DNA of 60,168 nucleotides from Thermoleophilaceae bacterium (GCA_030448005.1 JAUJNT010000002.1:238773-298940), one strand, 5' to 3'. Counted from the stretch's first letter, positions 1 through 9,301 are shown. Numbers and translations: made by a program. Notes: generated from the letters alone by a model not told the origin.

Positions 1-891
1 AGGCCCGCCACCGGCACCGCGGCGCCAGGCATTCGTATCGCGGGGCTGAGGGACAGCCCTCTGATCGGATTGTCGGACAACCGTCCCGAGACGATCCTGG
101 ACCCCCGTTTCGGGAAATCGGGAATCAAGCGAATCCGGGTTCAGGTGCCCTACGACGACGTCGCCCGCGGCGGGATTCGCGTGCGCTATCTGGACCACTG
201 GTTCGACACGGCGAAGCAGCACGGCATCGAGCCCCTCGTCGCCTTCTACCGCTCCTACCGCTCGAGGCACCTGCTGCCCTCGGGTGCCACCTTCCGGCGA
301 AACTTCCGCCTCTTCCGCAAGCGCTACCCGTGGGTGCGGCACTTCTCGACCTGGGACGAGGCCAACTTTCCGGCCGCGCAGCCGACCGGCGACGAGCCCC
401 GCCGCACCGCCGAGTACTACCGTGCCGCGCGGCGCGAATGCTCGGGTGGCCGGTGCACCGTCCTGACGGTGGGCTTCCGAGCCGACGGCAGCGCCCACTC
501 CGCATGGTGGCTGGCCGAGTTCAAGCGTCACATCGGCCGCGGGCCGCACACCTGGGGGCTCGTGGCGCACCCGGACGTCAACCGCTTCCAGACCCTCTAC
601 ACGCGTGACTTCCTGCGAAGCATCCAAGGTCCGGTCTGGGTCACGGAGATCGGCGCAATCAACTTCTTCGGACGCGGCCTGCCGCCATCGATCTCCCGGC
701 AGACCCGGGCGATGCGCTACATGATGAGCGACTACCCACGCGTCTCGCGCCGGATAAGGCGGATGTACATATACCACTGGCGCGCCGCCCCGGGCAACGA
801 CCTCTTCGACTCCGCCCTGCTCTCGGTCGAGGGCAAGCCGCGGCCAGCCTACCGTATCTTCTTCAAGGCGCTCGGCAGACGGGCGCCGTAG
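1..891 (+). CDS. Clan-A glycoside hydrolase-like protein, 5' end outside window
   Basis: The reading frame is open from base 1, so the N-terminus lies upstream; the first in-window start is a TTG at 70. The protein looks like a TIM-barrel glycosidase of the GH5/GH39 type (PslG-like enzymes found in polysaccharide loci). A Trp-Asp-Glu-Ala-Asn motif carries the likely acid/base Glu at 358-360, and a Val-Thr-Glu-Ile-Gly motif near the C-terminus carries the likely nucleophile at 646-648, the usual two-glutamate arrangement of clan A. A homologue with the same layout lies at 4979-6685. It precedes an O-antigen ligase gene by 31 bp, probably in one operon. A role in trimming or processing exported polysaccharide is inferred; the substrate is unknown. 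Confidence 0.75.
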   Translation, partial: RPATGTAAPGIRIAGLRDSPLIGLSDNRPETILDPRFGKSGIKRIRVQVPYDDVARGGIRVRYLDHWFDTAKQHGIEPLVAFYRSYRSRHLLPSGATFRRNFRLFRKRYPWVRHFSTWDEANFPAAQPTGDEPRRTAEYYRAARRECSGGRCTVLTVGFRADGSAHSAWWLAEFKRHIGRGPHTWGLVAHPDVNRFQTLYTRDFLRSIQGPVWVTEIGAINFFGRGLPPSISRQTRAMRYMMSDYPRVSRRIRRMYIYHWRAAPGNDLFDSALLSVEGKPRPAYRIFFKALGRRAP

Positions 892-922
892 TCGATGACA
901 AGACCGGCCGGGGGGCTGCCTC

Positions 923-2959
923 ATGCCATCGTCACGCGCTTCAGCCGCTAGCGTCGCGCTCGGCGGCGCCATTGCCGCGATCGCGTTCGGGGCGTCGGGC
1001 GGTACCCAGCTGGGACGTACCACCATCGTCGAGCTCGCGATCATCGTCGTGGCTGGACTCGCGCTCGGCGTCGCGGTGCTGCGCCGCGACCGCCCGCTGC
1101 ACGGCGGCGCGGCGGTGGCGCTGTTCGCGGTGCTGGCCATCGTCACGGCGCTCTCGATGTCTTGGTCGATCGCTCCTGACCTCACTCTCCAGGAAGCGGG
1201 GCGGACGCTGGCCTACCTGGCCGTGTTCGCGACGGCGGTGGCGCTCGGCGGGCTCCTGGTCGTCGCGAGCGGCACGGTTCTCGCCGGATTGCTGATCGCG
1301 GGGGTGGCGGTGTGCGGCTGGGCGCTTGCTACCCGGCTGTGGCCGGGAGCCCTGGCGGAGGAAGTCCTCGGCGCGCGGCTTGGCGCGCCCTTCGACTACT
1401 GGAACGCCCTCGGCAGCACCGCCGCGCTGACGATGCCGGCGGCGCTCTGGCTCGGTTCCCGCCGCGACGTCCACCCCCTGACGACGGCGCTTGCCTACCC
1501 GGCCCTCGGCGCGCTGATGCTGACGCTCCTGCTGACCCAGTCGCGCGGTGCGCTGGCCGCGGCGATCGTGGCGGCGCTCCTCTGGCTAGCTCTCGTGCCG
1601 CTGCGGCTGCGCAGCCTCGTGGTCCTCGGCCTGCCCGCGCTTGGCGTGGCGCCGATCGCCGGCTGGGCGCTCTCGAAGAGCGCCTTCACGGAGAGCTTCC
1701 AGCCTCTATCCGCGCGGGAGGCGGTGGCGGGTGACTTCAGGCTGATGGTGCTCGCCCTGTGCGTGGGCCTGCTCATCGCCGGTCTGACGGTCGCCGTGAT
1801 ATCCAGTCGCAGGCAACCGTCCCTGCAGGTTCGACGGCGTGTCGGGCTCGCGGTGGCCGTCGTGGCATGCGCCCTGCCGCTCGCCGGGCTCGCGTCAGTG
1901 ACGGTGAGCGATCGCGGCCTGGCCGGCTCGGTCTCGGACCGCTTCGACGAAGTCACCAACGAAACCGCCGCCCCGCCTCGCGGCTCGGCGCGGCTCGGCT
2001 CCGTGGCCTCATCACGGGGCGAGTACTGGCGCCAGGCCCGCCGAGTCTTCGACGAGCGACCGCTCGTCGGGCAGGGAGCAAACAGCTTCGCCCTGGCCCG
2101 CCTTCCCTATCGCGAGGGCAACACGCGGGTGCGCCACGCCCACAGCTACTTGATGCAGACGCTGGCTGACCTGGGGCTAGCGGGCGGCGCGGTCGCGCTG
2201 GCGCTGCTCGCCGCGTGGCTGGCCGCGGCGGCGCGCGCCACCGCGTTCTTCCCGCGGCGCCGACCAAGCCCCGCCTGGGACGGCGAGCGGGCCGGGCTGG
2301 TGGCTTTGTCCCTGTGCGCGGTGGCCTACGGGCTGCAGTCGGCGATCGACTGGACATGGTTCGTCCCGGGCCCCACCGTGGCCGCGCTCGCCGCGGCCGG
2401 ATACGTGGCTGGGCAGGGACCGCTCCGCGGGCCGGGCGACCCGCCGGCGCGCACCACCGGCCCTACCGCTGGCCGCCTCGGGGGGCTGCTTCCGGCCGCA
2501 CATCCCGGCCGCGCCCGCTTGGTCGGCGCGGCGGCCGTGATGGTCACCGCGCTTCTATGCGCCTGGACCGTATGGCAACCGGAGAGGGCGGCGCGGGCCA
2601 ATGACCGCTCCTTCGAACTCCTTCAGGAGAATCGGCTGCCGGAGGCGCTGCGGGAGGCAGAGCGCGCACGGGAGATCGATCCCTACTCCACCGAGCCGCT
2701 TTACAGACAGGCGGCCGTGCTGAGTGCCGAACGGCGCTTCACCGCCGCCTACCGCACGATGGAGCGGGCCGTGATGGAGCACCCTCGCGACCCGGAGTCC
2801 TGGCTCGCACTGGCTCGGTTCGAGCTCGACACCCTGGACCTGCCGGAGCGGGCGCTCGACACGCTGGGCGGCGCTCTGCGTGTCGACCCCCGCTCACCCC
2901 GCGCGGCGGCGCTCGTCGATTGGGCACGGGCGGCGCTCGGGCCGCCGCCCTCCAGCTGA
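923..2959 (+). CDS. O-antigen ligase/polymerase-like membrane protein with C-terminal TPR region
   Basis: A 678-residue polytopic protein with roughly a dozen hydrophobic segments. It has the Wzy_C-type core: a periplasmic loop with an Arg-Gly-Glu-Tyr-Trp stretch, a Pro-Leu-x-Gly-x-Gly-x-Asn-x-Phe stretch, then His-Ala-His just before the next membrane helix, as in O-antigen ligase/polymerase proteins. Residues from about 560 form TPR-like helices (repeated Ala/Glu/Arg-rich pairs with Tyr-Pro spacing). Such proteins join or polymerise lipid-linked glycans at the outer membrane face. It is a clear paralogue of the gene at 6682-8739: both begin with a Arg-Ala-Ser-Ala-Ala-Ser stretch and share most motifs. 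Ligase versus polymerase cannot be decided from sequence. Confidence 0.85.
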   Translation: MPSSRASAASVALGGAIAAIAFGASGGTQLGRTTIVELAIIVVAGLALGVAVLRRDRPLHGGAAVALFAVLAIVTALSMSWSIAPDLTLQEAGRTLAYLAVFATAVALGGLLVVASGTVLAGLLIAGVAVCGWALATRLWPGALAEEVLGARLGAPFDYWNALGSTAALTMPAALWLGSRRDVHPLTTALAYPALGALMLTLLLTQSRGALAAAIVAALLWLALVPLRLRSLVVLGLPALGVAPIAGWALSKSAFTESFQPLSAREAVAGDFRLMVLALCVGLLIAGLTVAVISSRRQPSLQVRRRVGLAVAVVACALPLAGLASVTVSDRGLAGSVSDRFDEVTNETAAPPRGSARLGSVASSRGEYWRQARRVFDERPLVGQGANSFALARLPYREGNTRVRHAHSYLMQTLADLGLAGGAVALALLAAWLAAAARATAFFPRRRPSPAWDGERAGLVALSLCAVAYGLQSAIDWTWFVPGPTVAALAAAGYVAGQGPLRGPGDPPARTTGPTAGRLGGLLPAAHPGRARLVGAAAVMVTALLCAWTVWQPERAARANDRSFELLQENRLPEALREAERAREIDPYSTEPLYRQAAVLSAERRFTAAYRTMERAVMEHPRDPESWLALARFELDTLDLPERALDTLGGALRVDPRSPRAAALVDWARAALGPPPSS

Positions 2960-2971
2960 GGGCCTGAACGA

Positions 2972-4405
2972 TCAGCCGAGTCGATCGCAGTCGATCACTA
3001 CCGCGAAGGGCGGCTCGGAGATATTCGGCGCAACCGGGATGCGTACCTCTCCGACGTCGCGCCGAAGCGAGGGTATGGAGCCGATGAGCGGCCGCTGCTC
3101 GCCGGGGGCTACGCCGTCGCGCTCCCGACAGAGCTTCCGCGCGGCCACGATGGTGGTGTCCCAGTTGGGGCCTCCCGAGCGCACAGCGGAGATCGAGTAG
3201 TTGGTCAACACCAGGAAGCCGAGGAACACCGTCACGGCGAGCTGCAGGTTGAACCGGCCATCGAAGGACAGGCGAGGCTGGATGCGATCGACGATCACAA
3301 GCAGCGCGGTCAGGAGGAAGAGGACCGGTAGCAGGATGTAGCGGGACCCGTTGAGGTTGAACTCCGCGCGGTCCAGGAAGTTCTCGGTGCCGCGCAGCAT
3401 GAGCGGGACGGCGAGATAGATCACCGAGAGCGCGAGCGCGAGCGCGATGAACCAGCGCCCGTGGCCCCGCACCGCCCGCAGGCCGTAGGCGCAGGCGAGC
3501 GCTACGAGGACGAGGGCGGGGATGGCGAACGCGTAGCCGTAGGGCTTCCAGAGGTTGTCCAGCAACTGGTCGCCGACGAGCGCCGAGCCCGCGACTCGTA
3601 GGGCGTAGATCCCCGGTAGGTCCCCGACATGCGAGGGTGCATAGGGTGCCACCGGATCCTCGAAGACGCCGAGGAGCACCTGGATGGCCAGGCTGACAGC
3701 GAAGATCAGCGGCACCACGCGCTCGAGACCGGTCTTCGCGGTTGCCCCGCGCCACAGCGCCAGAGGCAGCAGAATCCCCGTGAGTGGATCACTGAGCACG
3801 GACACCGCGACGATGACGCCTCCGACGGCTACGGCGCCTCGCGTCCTCGGCCCTTCGATGAAGACCCAGAAGGCCGCGAAGATCAGGTACCAGTGGACGT
3901 TCGCGATGTTGGCGTTCGTCTCATAGCCGGCGGCCGGGACCAGCACGACGAGGGCGGCCAGCAGCAGCCGGGTCCATTGCGTGCGGAGCACCGCGGCGCT
4001 GGCGCTGTACACGTAGATGGAGATGAGGCCCACGACGAGCGCGGCGCTGCCCGAGAGCAAGAGCGGCGCCCACTCCAGCGGCAGTGGGGCGATCCCCGCG
4101 GCCACCAGGCGCGGGACGACGTGGAGATACGCGTTGTAGGGCTCGATGACCGAAGTGATCGGGGCCTCGAGTGCGTCGGTGAGGAAAACCCCGCCGTCCT
4201 CCTGCCAGACGCTGTTCCACGAGGGCTCGCCCGGCTGACGAAAGAGTTGCAGGGCCGTGGCGCCGGCCAGCCAGATCAGGGAGCCGGCCCACATCGCGCG
4301 GCGGCCGAGGGAGGTAGCAGACCGGCCGGCGGGCGGCGGCGCCACGGCGGTCGGCCGGGCCTGGGAGCGCTCGCTGATGGCGAAGGACGGACGTTTCACG
4401 AGCAC
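2972..4405 (-). CDS. Polytopic membrane protein of unknown function, GT-C-like
   Basis: A 477-residue protein with about ten predicted membrane helices and an early extracytoplasmic loop (residues about 65-95) rich in acidic and aromatic residues, including a Trp-Gln-Glu-Asp-Gly-Gly stretch. That layout, helix then acidic loop then many helices, is seen in GT-C type polyprenyl-phosphate-dependent glycosyltransferases, but I see no decisive motif. It starts with GTG and overlaps the upstream PAP2 phosphatase gene by 10 bp, so the two are co-transcribed. It converges on the O-antigen ligase gene, with 12 bp between stops. A role in glycan assembly is inferred from context only. Confidence 0.6.
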   Translation of the reverse strand: MLVKRPSFAISERSQARPTAVAPPPAGRSATSLGRRAMWAGSLIWLAGATALQLFRQPGEPSWNSVWQEDGGVFLTDALEAPITSVIEPYNAYLHVVPRLVAAGIAPLPLEWAPLLLSGSAALVVGLISIYVYSASAAVLRTQWTRLLLAALVVLVPAAGYETNANIANVHWYLIFAAFWVFIEGPRTRGAVAVGGVIVAVSVLSDPLTGILLPLALWRGATAKTGLERVVPLIFAVSLAIQVLLGVFEDPVAPYAPSHVGDLPGIYALRVAGSALVGDQLLDNLWKPYGYAFAIPALVLVALACAYGLRAVRGHGRWFIALALALSVIYLAVPLMLRGTENFLDRAEFNLNGSRYILLPVLFLLTALLVIVDRIQPRLSFDGRFNLQLAVTVFLGFLVLTNYSISAVRSGGPNWDTTIVAARKLCRERDGVAPGEQRPLIGSIPSLRRDVGEVRIPVAPNISEPPFAVVIDCDRLG

Positions 4406-4911
4406 GGGGCTCGGCGTGCTATGACGGCTGCCAGCGTCGTGCCGAGCAGTGCGCCGGCGAGCACGTCCGAGGGGTAGTGGACTCCGAGGAACACGCGCGA
4501 GGCTCCGATTGCCATCGCAGCTACGTGCAAAGGCGCCACGGGCAGGAACTGCGAGTACGCCCGGGCGGCGGCGAACGAGGAGGCGGCGTGCGCGCTCGGA
4601 AAGCTCAACCCGCTCGGCGTGCCGGCGAGTGCAGGCAGCCCGTCGAGGATGGGCCGGCGCCGGCGCACCACGCGCTTGACGGCGATGTTGGTGGCATGAG
4701 CGCTCGCTACGACAGCCGTCGCCTCGAGCCAGGGGCGACGGCGAGCGGTGTCGATCGCGGCGCCGGTCACGCCCAGCATGAGCCAGCCGCCCGCGTGCTC
4801 GCCGAACAGCGAGAGCGCGCGCGCCGCCCCGATCGCTCTAGGCCGCACGGCACGTGAACGCACCGCGCGCATGAGCGCGCGGTCGAGAAGTAAGGCCTGA
4901 TGCGCGGGCAC
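4396..4911 (-). CDS. PAP2-family phosphatase (undecaprenyl-diphosphatase-like)
   Basis: A 171-residue membrane phosphatase with all three PAP2 signatures: Lys79-x6-Arg86-Pro87, Pro-Ser-Ala-His at 105-108, and Ser138-Arg139-x5-His145-x3-Asp149. The histidines form the phospho-enzyme and general base known for this superfamily. In surface-glycan loci such enzymes usually recycle undecaprenyl diphosphate or dephosphorylate a lipid carrier; other lipid phosphates remain possible. It is the first gene of a two-gene minus-strand unit with the membrane protein at 2972-4405. A TAAGGT box 8 nt before the GTG start suggests a leaderless transcript. Confidence 0.85.
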   Translation of the reverse strand: MPAHQALLLDRALMRAVRSRAVRPRAIGAARALSLFGEHAGGWLMLGVTGAAIDTARRRPWLEATAVVASAHATNIAVKRVVRRRRPILDGLPALAGTPSGLSFPSAHAASSFAAARAYSQFLPVAPLHVAAMAIGASRVFLGVHYPSDVLAGALLGTTLAAVIARRAPCS

Positions 4912-4919
4912 CCGGCCGG

Positions 4920-4925
4920 ACCTTA
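4920..4925 (-). promoter_or_regulatory. Candidate -10 box (TAAGGT) for PAP2 gene
   Basis: TAAGGT on the minus strand lies 8 nt upstream of the GTG at 4911, fitting the TANNNT -10 consensus with transcription starting at or next to the start codon. No convincing -35 is seen. Confidence 0.4.
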
Positions 4926-4978
4926 CAGGCGGATGCCTCGAGCCCCACGCAAAGCGGCGACAGTGATCTGACGCCGGC

Positions 4979-6685
4979 TCAGCGCCGCCGCGGGGGCACG
5001 GCTCTGACGGCCACGGCGCGCGAGCGCTGCGGTGCCCCGCCGGCCGCCTGGTCGAGCCAGGTCAGCCGCAGCGAACCCGAGCGCATGATCCGCACGCTCG
5101 TCAGCAGGCTGTTGCGGAGGCTTTGCACCGAGAGGCGGCGCACGCGCGTCCACCGGCGGGAGCCCTGGGAGCGGAACTCGACGTCGGCCGTCAGCGACGC
5201 GCCGTTGCGGGCCGGTCGAAGCTGGCCGTAGAGGGCCACCGAGCGGCCCCGGCGTATGCGCGAGTGGCTTGCATGGATGGGGCGGGCATATGAGTCGAAC
5301 GACGGCTTCCTGCGTCCCTCGAGCGAGACCAGTCCCGACTGAAAGGTGCTGCCCCAATAACGTGGGTCGGCCGGCGCCACCTTGCGGTTGGGCCCGTCGT
5401 CCACGAGCAGGAACTGCGCCACGGAGCGCACGCGCCGATAGCGGTGGGCGATGTAGTCGGCCTCGTTGAGCCATGCGGCCTGGCGCGGCCAGGAGACGCC
5501 GATGATCGGGTCGGGCGGGTCGGTCTGGTAGCCGTACTCGGTGAGCCACACCGGCAGGCGGCGGTTCACGCGGTAGCCCCTGAAGATCCGGTCAAGCGCG
5601 CTGGTCAGCCGCGGCAGGACGGCCAGGGTGACCTGGTCGGGCTGGAGGTCGGGCGTGGAAGGGGACACCTCCAGGCCGTAGGGGTGGTGCGCCCAGCCGG
5701 CCGAGCGAAAGAGGCCGGGATGTTCGGAGACGAAGCGCCGCCGGCCGGCGGCGTCCACCGGGCAGCCCCGGGCGCGCGCCGCGCCGCCGGCGTAGGGCCT
5801 GTAGCGCTTGTCCAGGCAGTAGAGCTCCCGTATGAACAGCAGCGGGCGCATCGGCGTGGAGGTGCTCAGCCGTTGGGCGCCCCGCGGGGCGGTCTCGGCA
5901 AGGAGGACCTCGTTGCCACCGTGGCCGCTGGCGGCGAGCCCCGCGAAGCCGGCGTCCTGAAGGCCGCGATACACGCGCGGGGAGGCGGGGATGGTACGGC
6001 CGCCGGCCCGCTGCGCCTGCGGGCGCAGCCAGCCGGGCTGGTTGGGCTCGTTCCAGATCGACCACAGGCTCACGCGCGGGAGCGTGGCCGCGGGTGGCTG
6101 CGGGGGAGGCGGTGGCGGGCCGAGGAAGGGCAGGCCGCCCGGGGGCGGGGCAACGCTCGGGCGCTCGTCCGGGTAGGTGCCCGAGTAGCGCCGGCCGACG
6201 GCGGTCACGAACGCGCCGAAGTCGCTCGCATCGGGGTCGAGCACGGGATCCTCGCGAGCGGGATCCGAGCTCGCCCAGAAGGGGCCCGGGGCCGTGACCG
6301 AGAAGAGGAGCTCGATTCCGTTGCGCCGCGCCGCGCTCACGATCCGGTCATAGCGGTCCCACGCCGCGGCGGGATAGGCCGCAGGATCCGATGGCCCACC
6401 CGCGCCGAACGCGGGGCGCGTCCTGCTCGTGGGCGCCGGCGCGAGGAGGCGCCAGAGAACGGACACGCGCACGCGGTCGACGCCGAGGCCGCGCAAGATC
6501 GAGAAGGTGGCCTCCACCTTCTCGTCGGTGCCGAACACGATCTCGGAGTCGTCCATGAAGATCGACTCCTGGGAGGCGGATGCCGACGCCCCGGCGGGTA
6601 GCGCGAGCAGCGCCGCCGCGGCGAGGGCGATCGCGAATGCGGCGGCCAGGCGCCGCGGGGGCACGTCACAAGGAATCATCGTCAC
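4979..6685 (-). CDS. Secreted clan-A glycoside hydrolase-like protein (PslG-like)
   Basis: A 568-residue protein with an N-terminal signal peptide (hydrophobic Ala/Leu-rich core at about 13-30, Ala-x-Ala-type site near 35). The TIM-barrel core has the acid/base Glu213 in Trp-Asn-Glu-Pro-Asn and the likely nucleophile Glu383 in Leu-Thr-Glu-Tyr-Gly, matching GH5/GH39-type hydrolases. A proline-rich loop lies at about 178-200. The C-terminal 110 residues are Arg-rich and beta-like, perhaps a binding module. The GTG start overlaps the stop of the upstream O-antigen ligase by 4 bp, indicating translational coupling and a shared role in extracellular glycan handling. Substrate unknown. Confidence 0.8.
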   Translation of the reverse strand: MTMIPCDVPPRRLAAAFAIALAAAALLALPAGASASASQESIFMDDSEIVFGTDEKVEATFSILRGLGVDRVRVSVLWRLLAPAPTSRTRPAFGAGGPSDPAAYPAAAWDRYDRIVSAARRNGIELLFSVTAPGPFWASSDPAREDPVLDPDASDFGAFVTAVGRRYSGTYPDERPSVAPPPGGLPFLGPPPPPPQPPAATLPRVSLWSIWNEPNQPGWLRPQAQRAGGRTIPASPRVYRGLQDAGFAGLAASGHGGNEVLLAETAPRGAQRLSTSTPMRPLLFIRELYCLDKRYRPYAGGAARARGCPVDAAGRRRFVSEHPGLFRSAGWAHHPYGLEVSPSTPDLQPDQVTLAVLPRLTSALDRIFRGYRVNRRLPVWLTEYGYQTDPPDPIIGVSWPRQAAWLNEADYIAHRYRRVRSVAQFLLVDDGPNRKVAPADPRYWGSTFQSGLVSLEGRRKPSFDSYARPIHASHSRIRRGRSVALYGQLRPARNGASLTADVEFRSQGSRRWTRVRRLSVQSLRNSLLTSVRIMRSGSLRLTWLDQAAGGAPQRSRAVAVRAVPPRRR

Positions 6686-8739
6686 TCTCTCTCATCACTT
6701 TCGCGGGCACGGGGTTGCGGTACCGGTGGTGGGGCGCCCGCGCCAAGCTCCTGCGTGGCCCGGATCGTGAGGAGGACACCCTGTCGTGAGTAGGGATCCA
6801 GCCGGAACGCGCCCTTGACGGTCTCGAGCGCGCGCTCGGGCAGGTCGAACGTGTCGAGCTCGAAGGTGCCCAGCCGCAACCAGGTCTCCGGGTCGCGTGG
6901 GTGCTCGATCACCGCGCGCTCCAGCGTGTGGTAGGCGGCGATCTCCCTGTCGGCGGCGGCCAGCACCGATGCCTTGGCATACAGGGGCTCGGGTGAGTAC
7001 CGGTTGACCTCTCTTGCGTGATCGGCCGCTCGTGCTGCCGCCCGCAGGTCTCCGGCGCTCAGCCGTTCGAGTGCGCGCTCGTTGGCGCGGGCAGAGGCCT
7101 CGGGCTGCCACACCGCCCACGCACACAGGCCGGCCCCCACGAGGACGCCGGCTGCCGCCACGATCCGCAGCGCCTCCGGGCGCCGCCCGCCAAGGGGCGC
7201 CGATGGCCGCTCCGACGCCGCCCCGACGCCCGGGAGCGGGCCGCGTCCGGCCACGAAGCCCGCTGCCACCAGCGCCATCGCGCTGGGTCCGGGCACGAAC
7301 CAGGTCCAGTCGAAGGCGGATTGCACGCCGAAGGCGAGCGCACAGAGCGCGAGGGCGACGAGCGCCAGCCGTTCGTCCGACCAACCCGGACGCGGAGCCC
7401 GCCCGGGGCGGAGGTCGAAACCGGTCCCCCGTGCCGCCGCCGCCAGCCATGCCGCCGAGAGGGCAAGCACCGCCGCCAGGCCGAGCAGGCCGAGGTCGGC
7501 CATCGTCTGGACGATGAGCCCGTGCGCGTGCTGGGAGATCGACTGGTCCTTGCGATAGGGGAGGCGCGCGATTCCGAACGTGCCGGCGCCGGTGCCCAGC
7601 AAGGGTCGCTCCTCGAACACGTTCGCCGCCTGGCGCCAGTAGCCCCCGCGCGAGGAGGACACCGAGCCGAGCCTGGCGGCGCCCCTCGGCGGGGCCACCG
7701 TGGTGTCGGTGACCTCGTCGACGCGGTCGGAGAGGGTCCCCGAGAGCCCGCGGTCGCTCATCGCCACCGAGGTGAGTCCCAGGAGCGGCACGATGCAGAC
7801 GGCCACCGCGGCGGCCAGGCCGAGACGGCGCCTGAGCCGCAGCGAGGTGGTGCGTCCGCTGCCCACCCTTGCCACGACCAGGCCGGCCGCCAGCAGTAGC
7901 AGGCTCATGAGCAACAAGAGCAATCCGAAGTCACCGGCCACGGCTTCCCGCGCGGACAGCGGTTGCATCGCTTCCGTGAAGGCGTCCTTGGACAGCGCCC
8001 ATGCGGCCACGGGCGCGGCCAGGAGCACCGGAGGGACAAGCACCACGAGGCCGCGCAGGCGAAGCGGGACCGCCGCCATCCAGACGATCACAACGAGCAC
8101 GGCCGCCGCCAGCGCGCCCCGTGACTGGGTGAGCAGGATCGTCAGGACCAGCAACCCGAGCGCGGGGAAGGCAAGCGCCCGTGAAAGGGTCCCGCCCGTC
8201 TCTCGCACACCGAGCCAGAGCGCCGGAACGACGGCGAGCGCGGCGGTGGCTCCGAGTGCGTTCCAGTAGTCGTAGGGCTCACCCAGTCTCGCGCCGAGCT
8301 CCTCTCCGGCCGGCCAGACGCGGGTCCCGAGTGCATAGGCCACCACCGCCACGGCCGCGAGCAGGATTCCGGGGACCACCACGGGAGCCGCTCGCGGTGC
8401 GACGCGCGCGCCTGCCACCGCTGCCGCGAACAAGGCCAGATAGGCGAAGCTGCGCGCCGCCTCCTCGAGCGTGTCGTCCGGCGCGATCGACCAGGTCATC
8501 GAGATGGCCGTTACCGCCGCGAAAGCTCCCAGGCATGCCAGCGCCACCGAGCCGTAGAGCGGCTCGTCGCGTTGCGCGAAGAGCAGCGCGGCCGCAACAC
8601 CCAGGCCCGCGCCGAGCACCAGCGCGATCTCGATGCCGGCCATCCGCCCGACATCGTTGCCTCCTCTGGCCAGGAGCGCGACGGCGCCCAGGACGGCGCC
8701 GAGGGCGGCGCTAGCGGCGGAAGCGCGCAGGTGTGACAC
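6682..8739 (-). CDS. O-antigen ligase/polymerase-like membrane protein with TPR region (paralogue)
   Basis: A 685-residue paralogue of the protein at 923-2959. It has the same order of helices, the Arg-Gly-Gly-Tyr-Trp and Pro-Leu-Leu-Gly-Thr-Gly stretches, a His-Ala-His before the last helices, and a C-terminal TPR-like region. I chose the GTG at 8739 because it aligns with the start of the paralogue and limits overlap with the upstream gene to 29 bp; a longer TTG form from 8799 would overlap by 89 bp. It is translationally coupled to the glycoside hydrolase gene downstream (GTGA overlap). It probably polymerises or ligates lipid-linked glycans outside the membrane. Confidence 0.85.
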   Translation of the reverse strand: MSHLRASAASAALGAVLGAVALLARGGNDVGRMAGIEIALVLGAGLGVAAALLFAQRDEPLYGSVALACLGAFAAVTAISMTWSIAPDDTLEEAARSFAYLALFAAAVAGARVAPRAAPVVVPGILLAAVAVVAYALGTRVWPAGEELGARLGEPYDYWNALGATAALAVVPALWLGVRETGGTLSRALAFPALGLLVLTILLTQSRGALAAAVLVVIVWMAAVPLRLRGLVVLVPPVLLAAPVAAWALSKDAFTEAMQPLSAREAVAGDFGLLLLLMSLLLLAAGLVVARVGSGRTTSLRLRRRLGLAAAVAVCIVPLLGLTSVAMSDRGLSGTLSDRVDEVTDTTVAPPRGAARLGSVSSSRGGYWRQAANVFEERPLLGTGAGTFGIARLPYRKDQSISQHAHGLIVQTMADLGLLGLAAVLALSAAWLAAAARGTGFDLRPGRAPRPGWSDERLALVALALCALAFGVQSAFDWTWFVPGPSAMALVAAGFVAGRGPLPGVGAASERPSAPLGGRRPEALRIVAAAGVLVGAGLCAWAVWQPEASARANERALERLSAGDLRAAARAADHAREVNRYSPEPLYAKASVLAAADREIAAYHTLERAVIEHPRDPETWLRLGTFELDTFDLPERALETVKGAFRLDPYSRQGVLLTIRATQELGAGAPPPVPQPRARESDERE

Positions 8740-9301
8740 GGCGGACGACGCCGGCGAACCGGGGATTGCGGCGCCATAGCGCAAGCGTGCCCCCGGCAAG
8801 GGTCAGGAGAGCGAGCGCGATCACTGCGAGGATGACGGGCAGGGGCATTCCGTTGGCGGTGTTGGCGGCCTTGAAGACCCCGGCGTCGCGGGGGTCGACC
8901 GTGCGCTCGCCCAGCCTGCGCTCGCGCACCTGTCGCGCCTGCTGGCGCTGCGCCGCCCGCGCCAGCAGCTTCTTGCGCGCGGCGGCCTTGCGGGCCTCAG
9001 GTGAATTCGAGCCCTTCGAGCCGCCGCCCACCGGACCGTTCCCCGTCGAGTCCCGGTTCACCCCGGCCTTCTTGCTCCCGATCGAGCCTCCGATCACCGC
9101 GCGGCAGTCCGAGTACTCGTCCTGGTCCGCGGCGAGCTGATCGAGGGCGGCACGCTTGTCAGCATCCGAGAAGCCCTCGAGCGACTCCTCGTTCAGGCAG
9201 GCGCGCACCACCGCATTGGGGCTGGCGCCGGCGGTCGGGGCGAGGGCCAGCACCGCCAAGACGGCGACCGAAGCGATCAGGTGTCGGATGCGACTGTTCA
9301 T
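8711..9301 (-). CDS. Secreted, C-terminally membrane-anchored small protein, unknown function
   Basis: A 196-residue protein starting at the ATG at 9301, directly before a signal peptide (hydrophobic core about 7-20, Ala-Gly-Ala-Ser cleavage region). The mature part has two Cys (Arg-Ala-Cys-Leu-Asn and Asp-Cys-Arg), a Gly/Ser-rich linker, an Arg/Lys/Ala-rich helix (about 100-135), and a single C-terminal membrane helix followed by a basic tail. That is the layout of an extracytoplasmic protein anchored at its C-terminus. I do not recognise the family. It is the first gene of the operon with the O-antigen ligase and glycoside hydrolase, so it may assist polymer assembly at the cell surface. 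Confidence 0.6.
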   Translation of the reverse strand: MNSRIRHLIASVAVLAVLALAPTAGASPNAVVRACLNEESLEGFSDADKRAALDQLAADQDEYSDCRAVIGGSIGSKKAGVNRDSTGNGPVGGGSKGSNSPEARKAAARKKLLARAAQRQQARQVRERRLGERTVDPRDAGVFKAANTANGMPLPVILAVIALALLTLAGGTLALWRRNPRFAGVVRRVTPARFRR

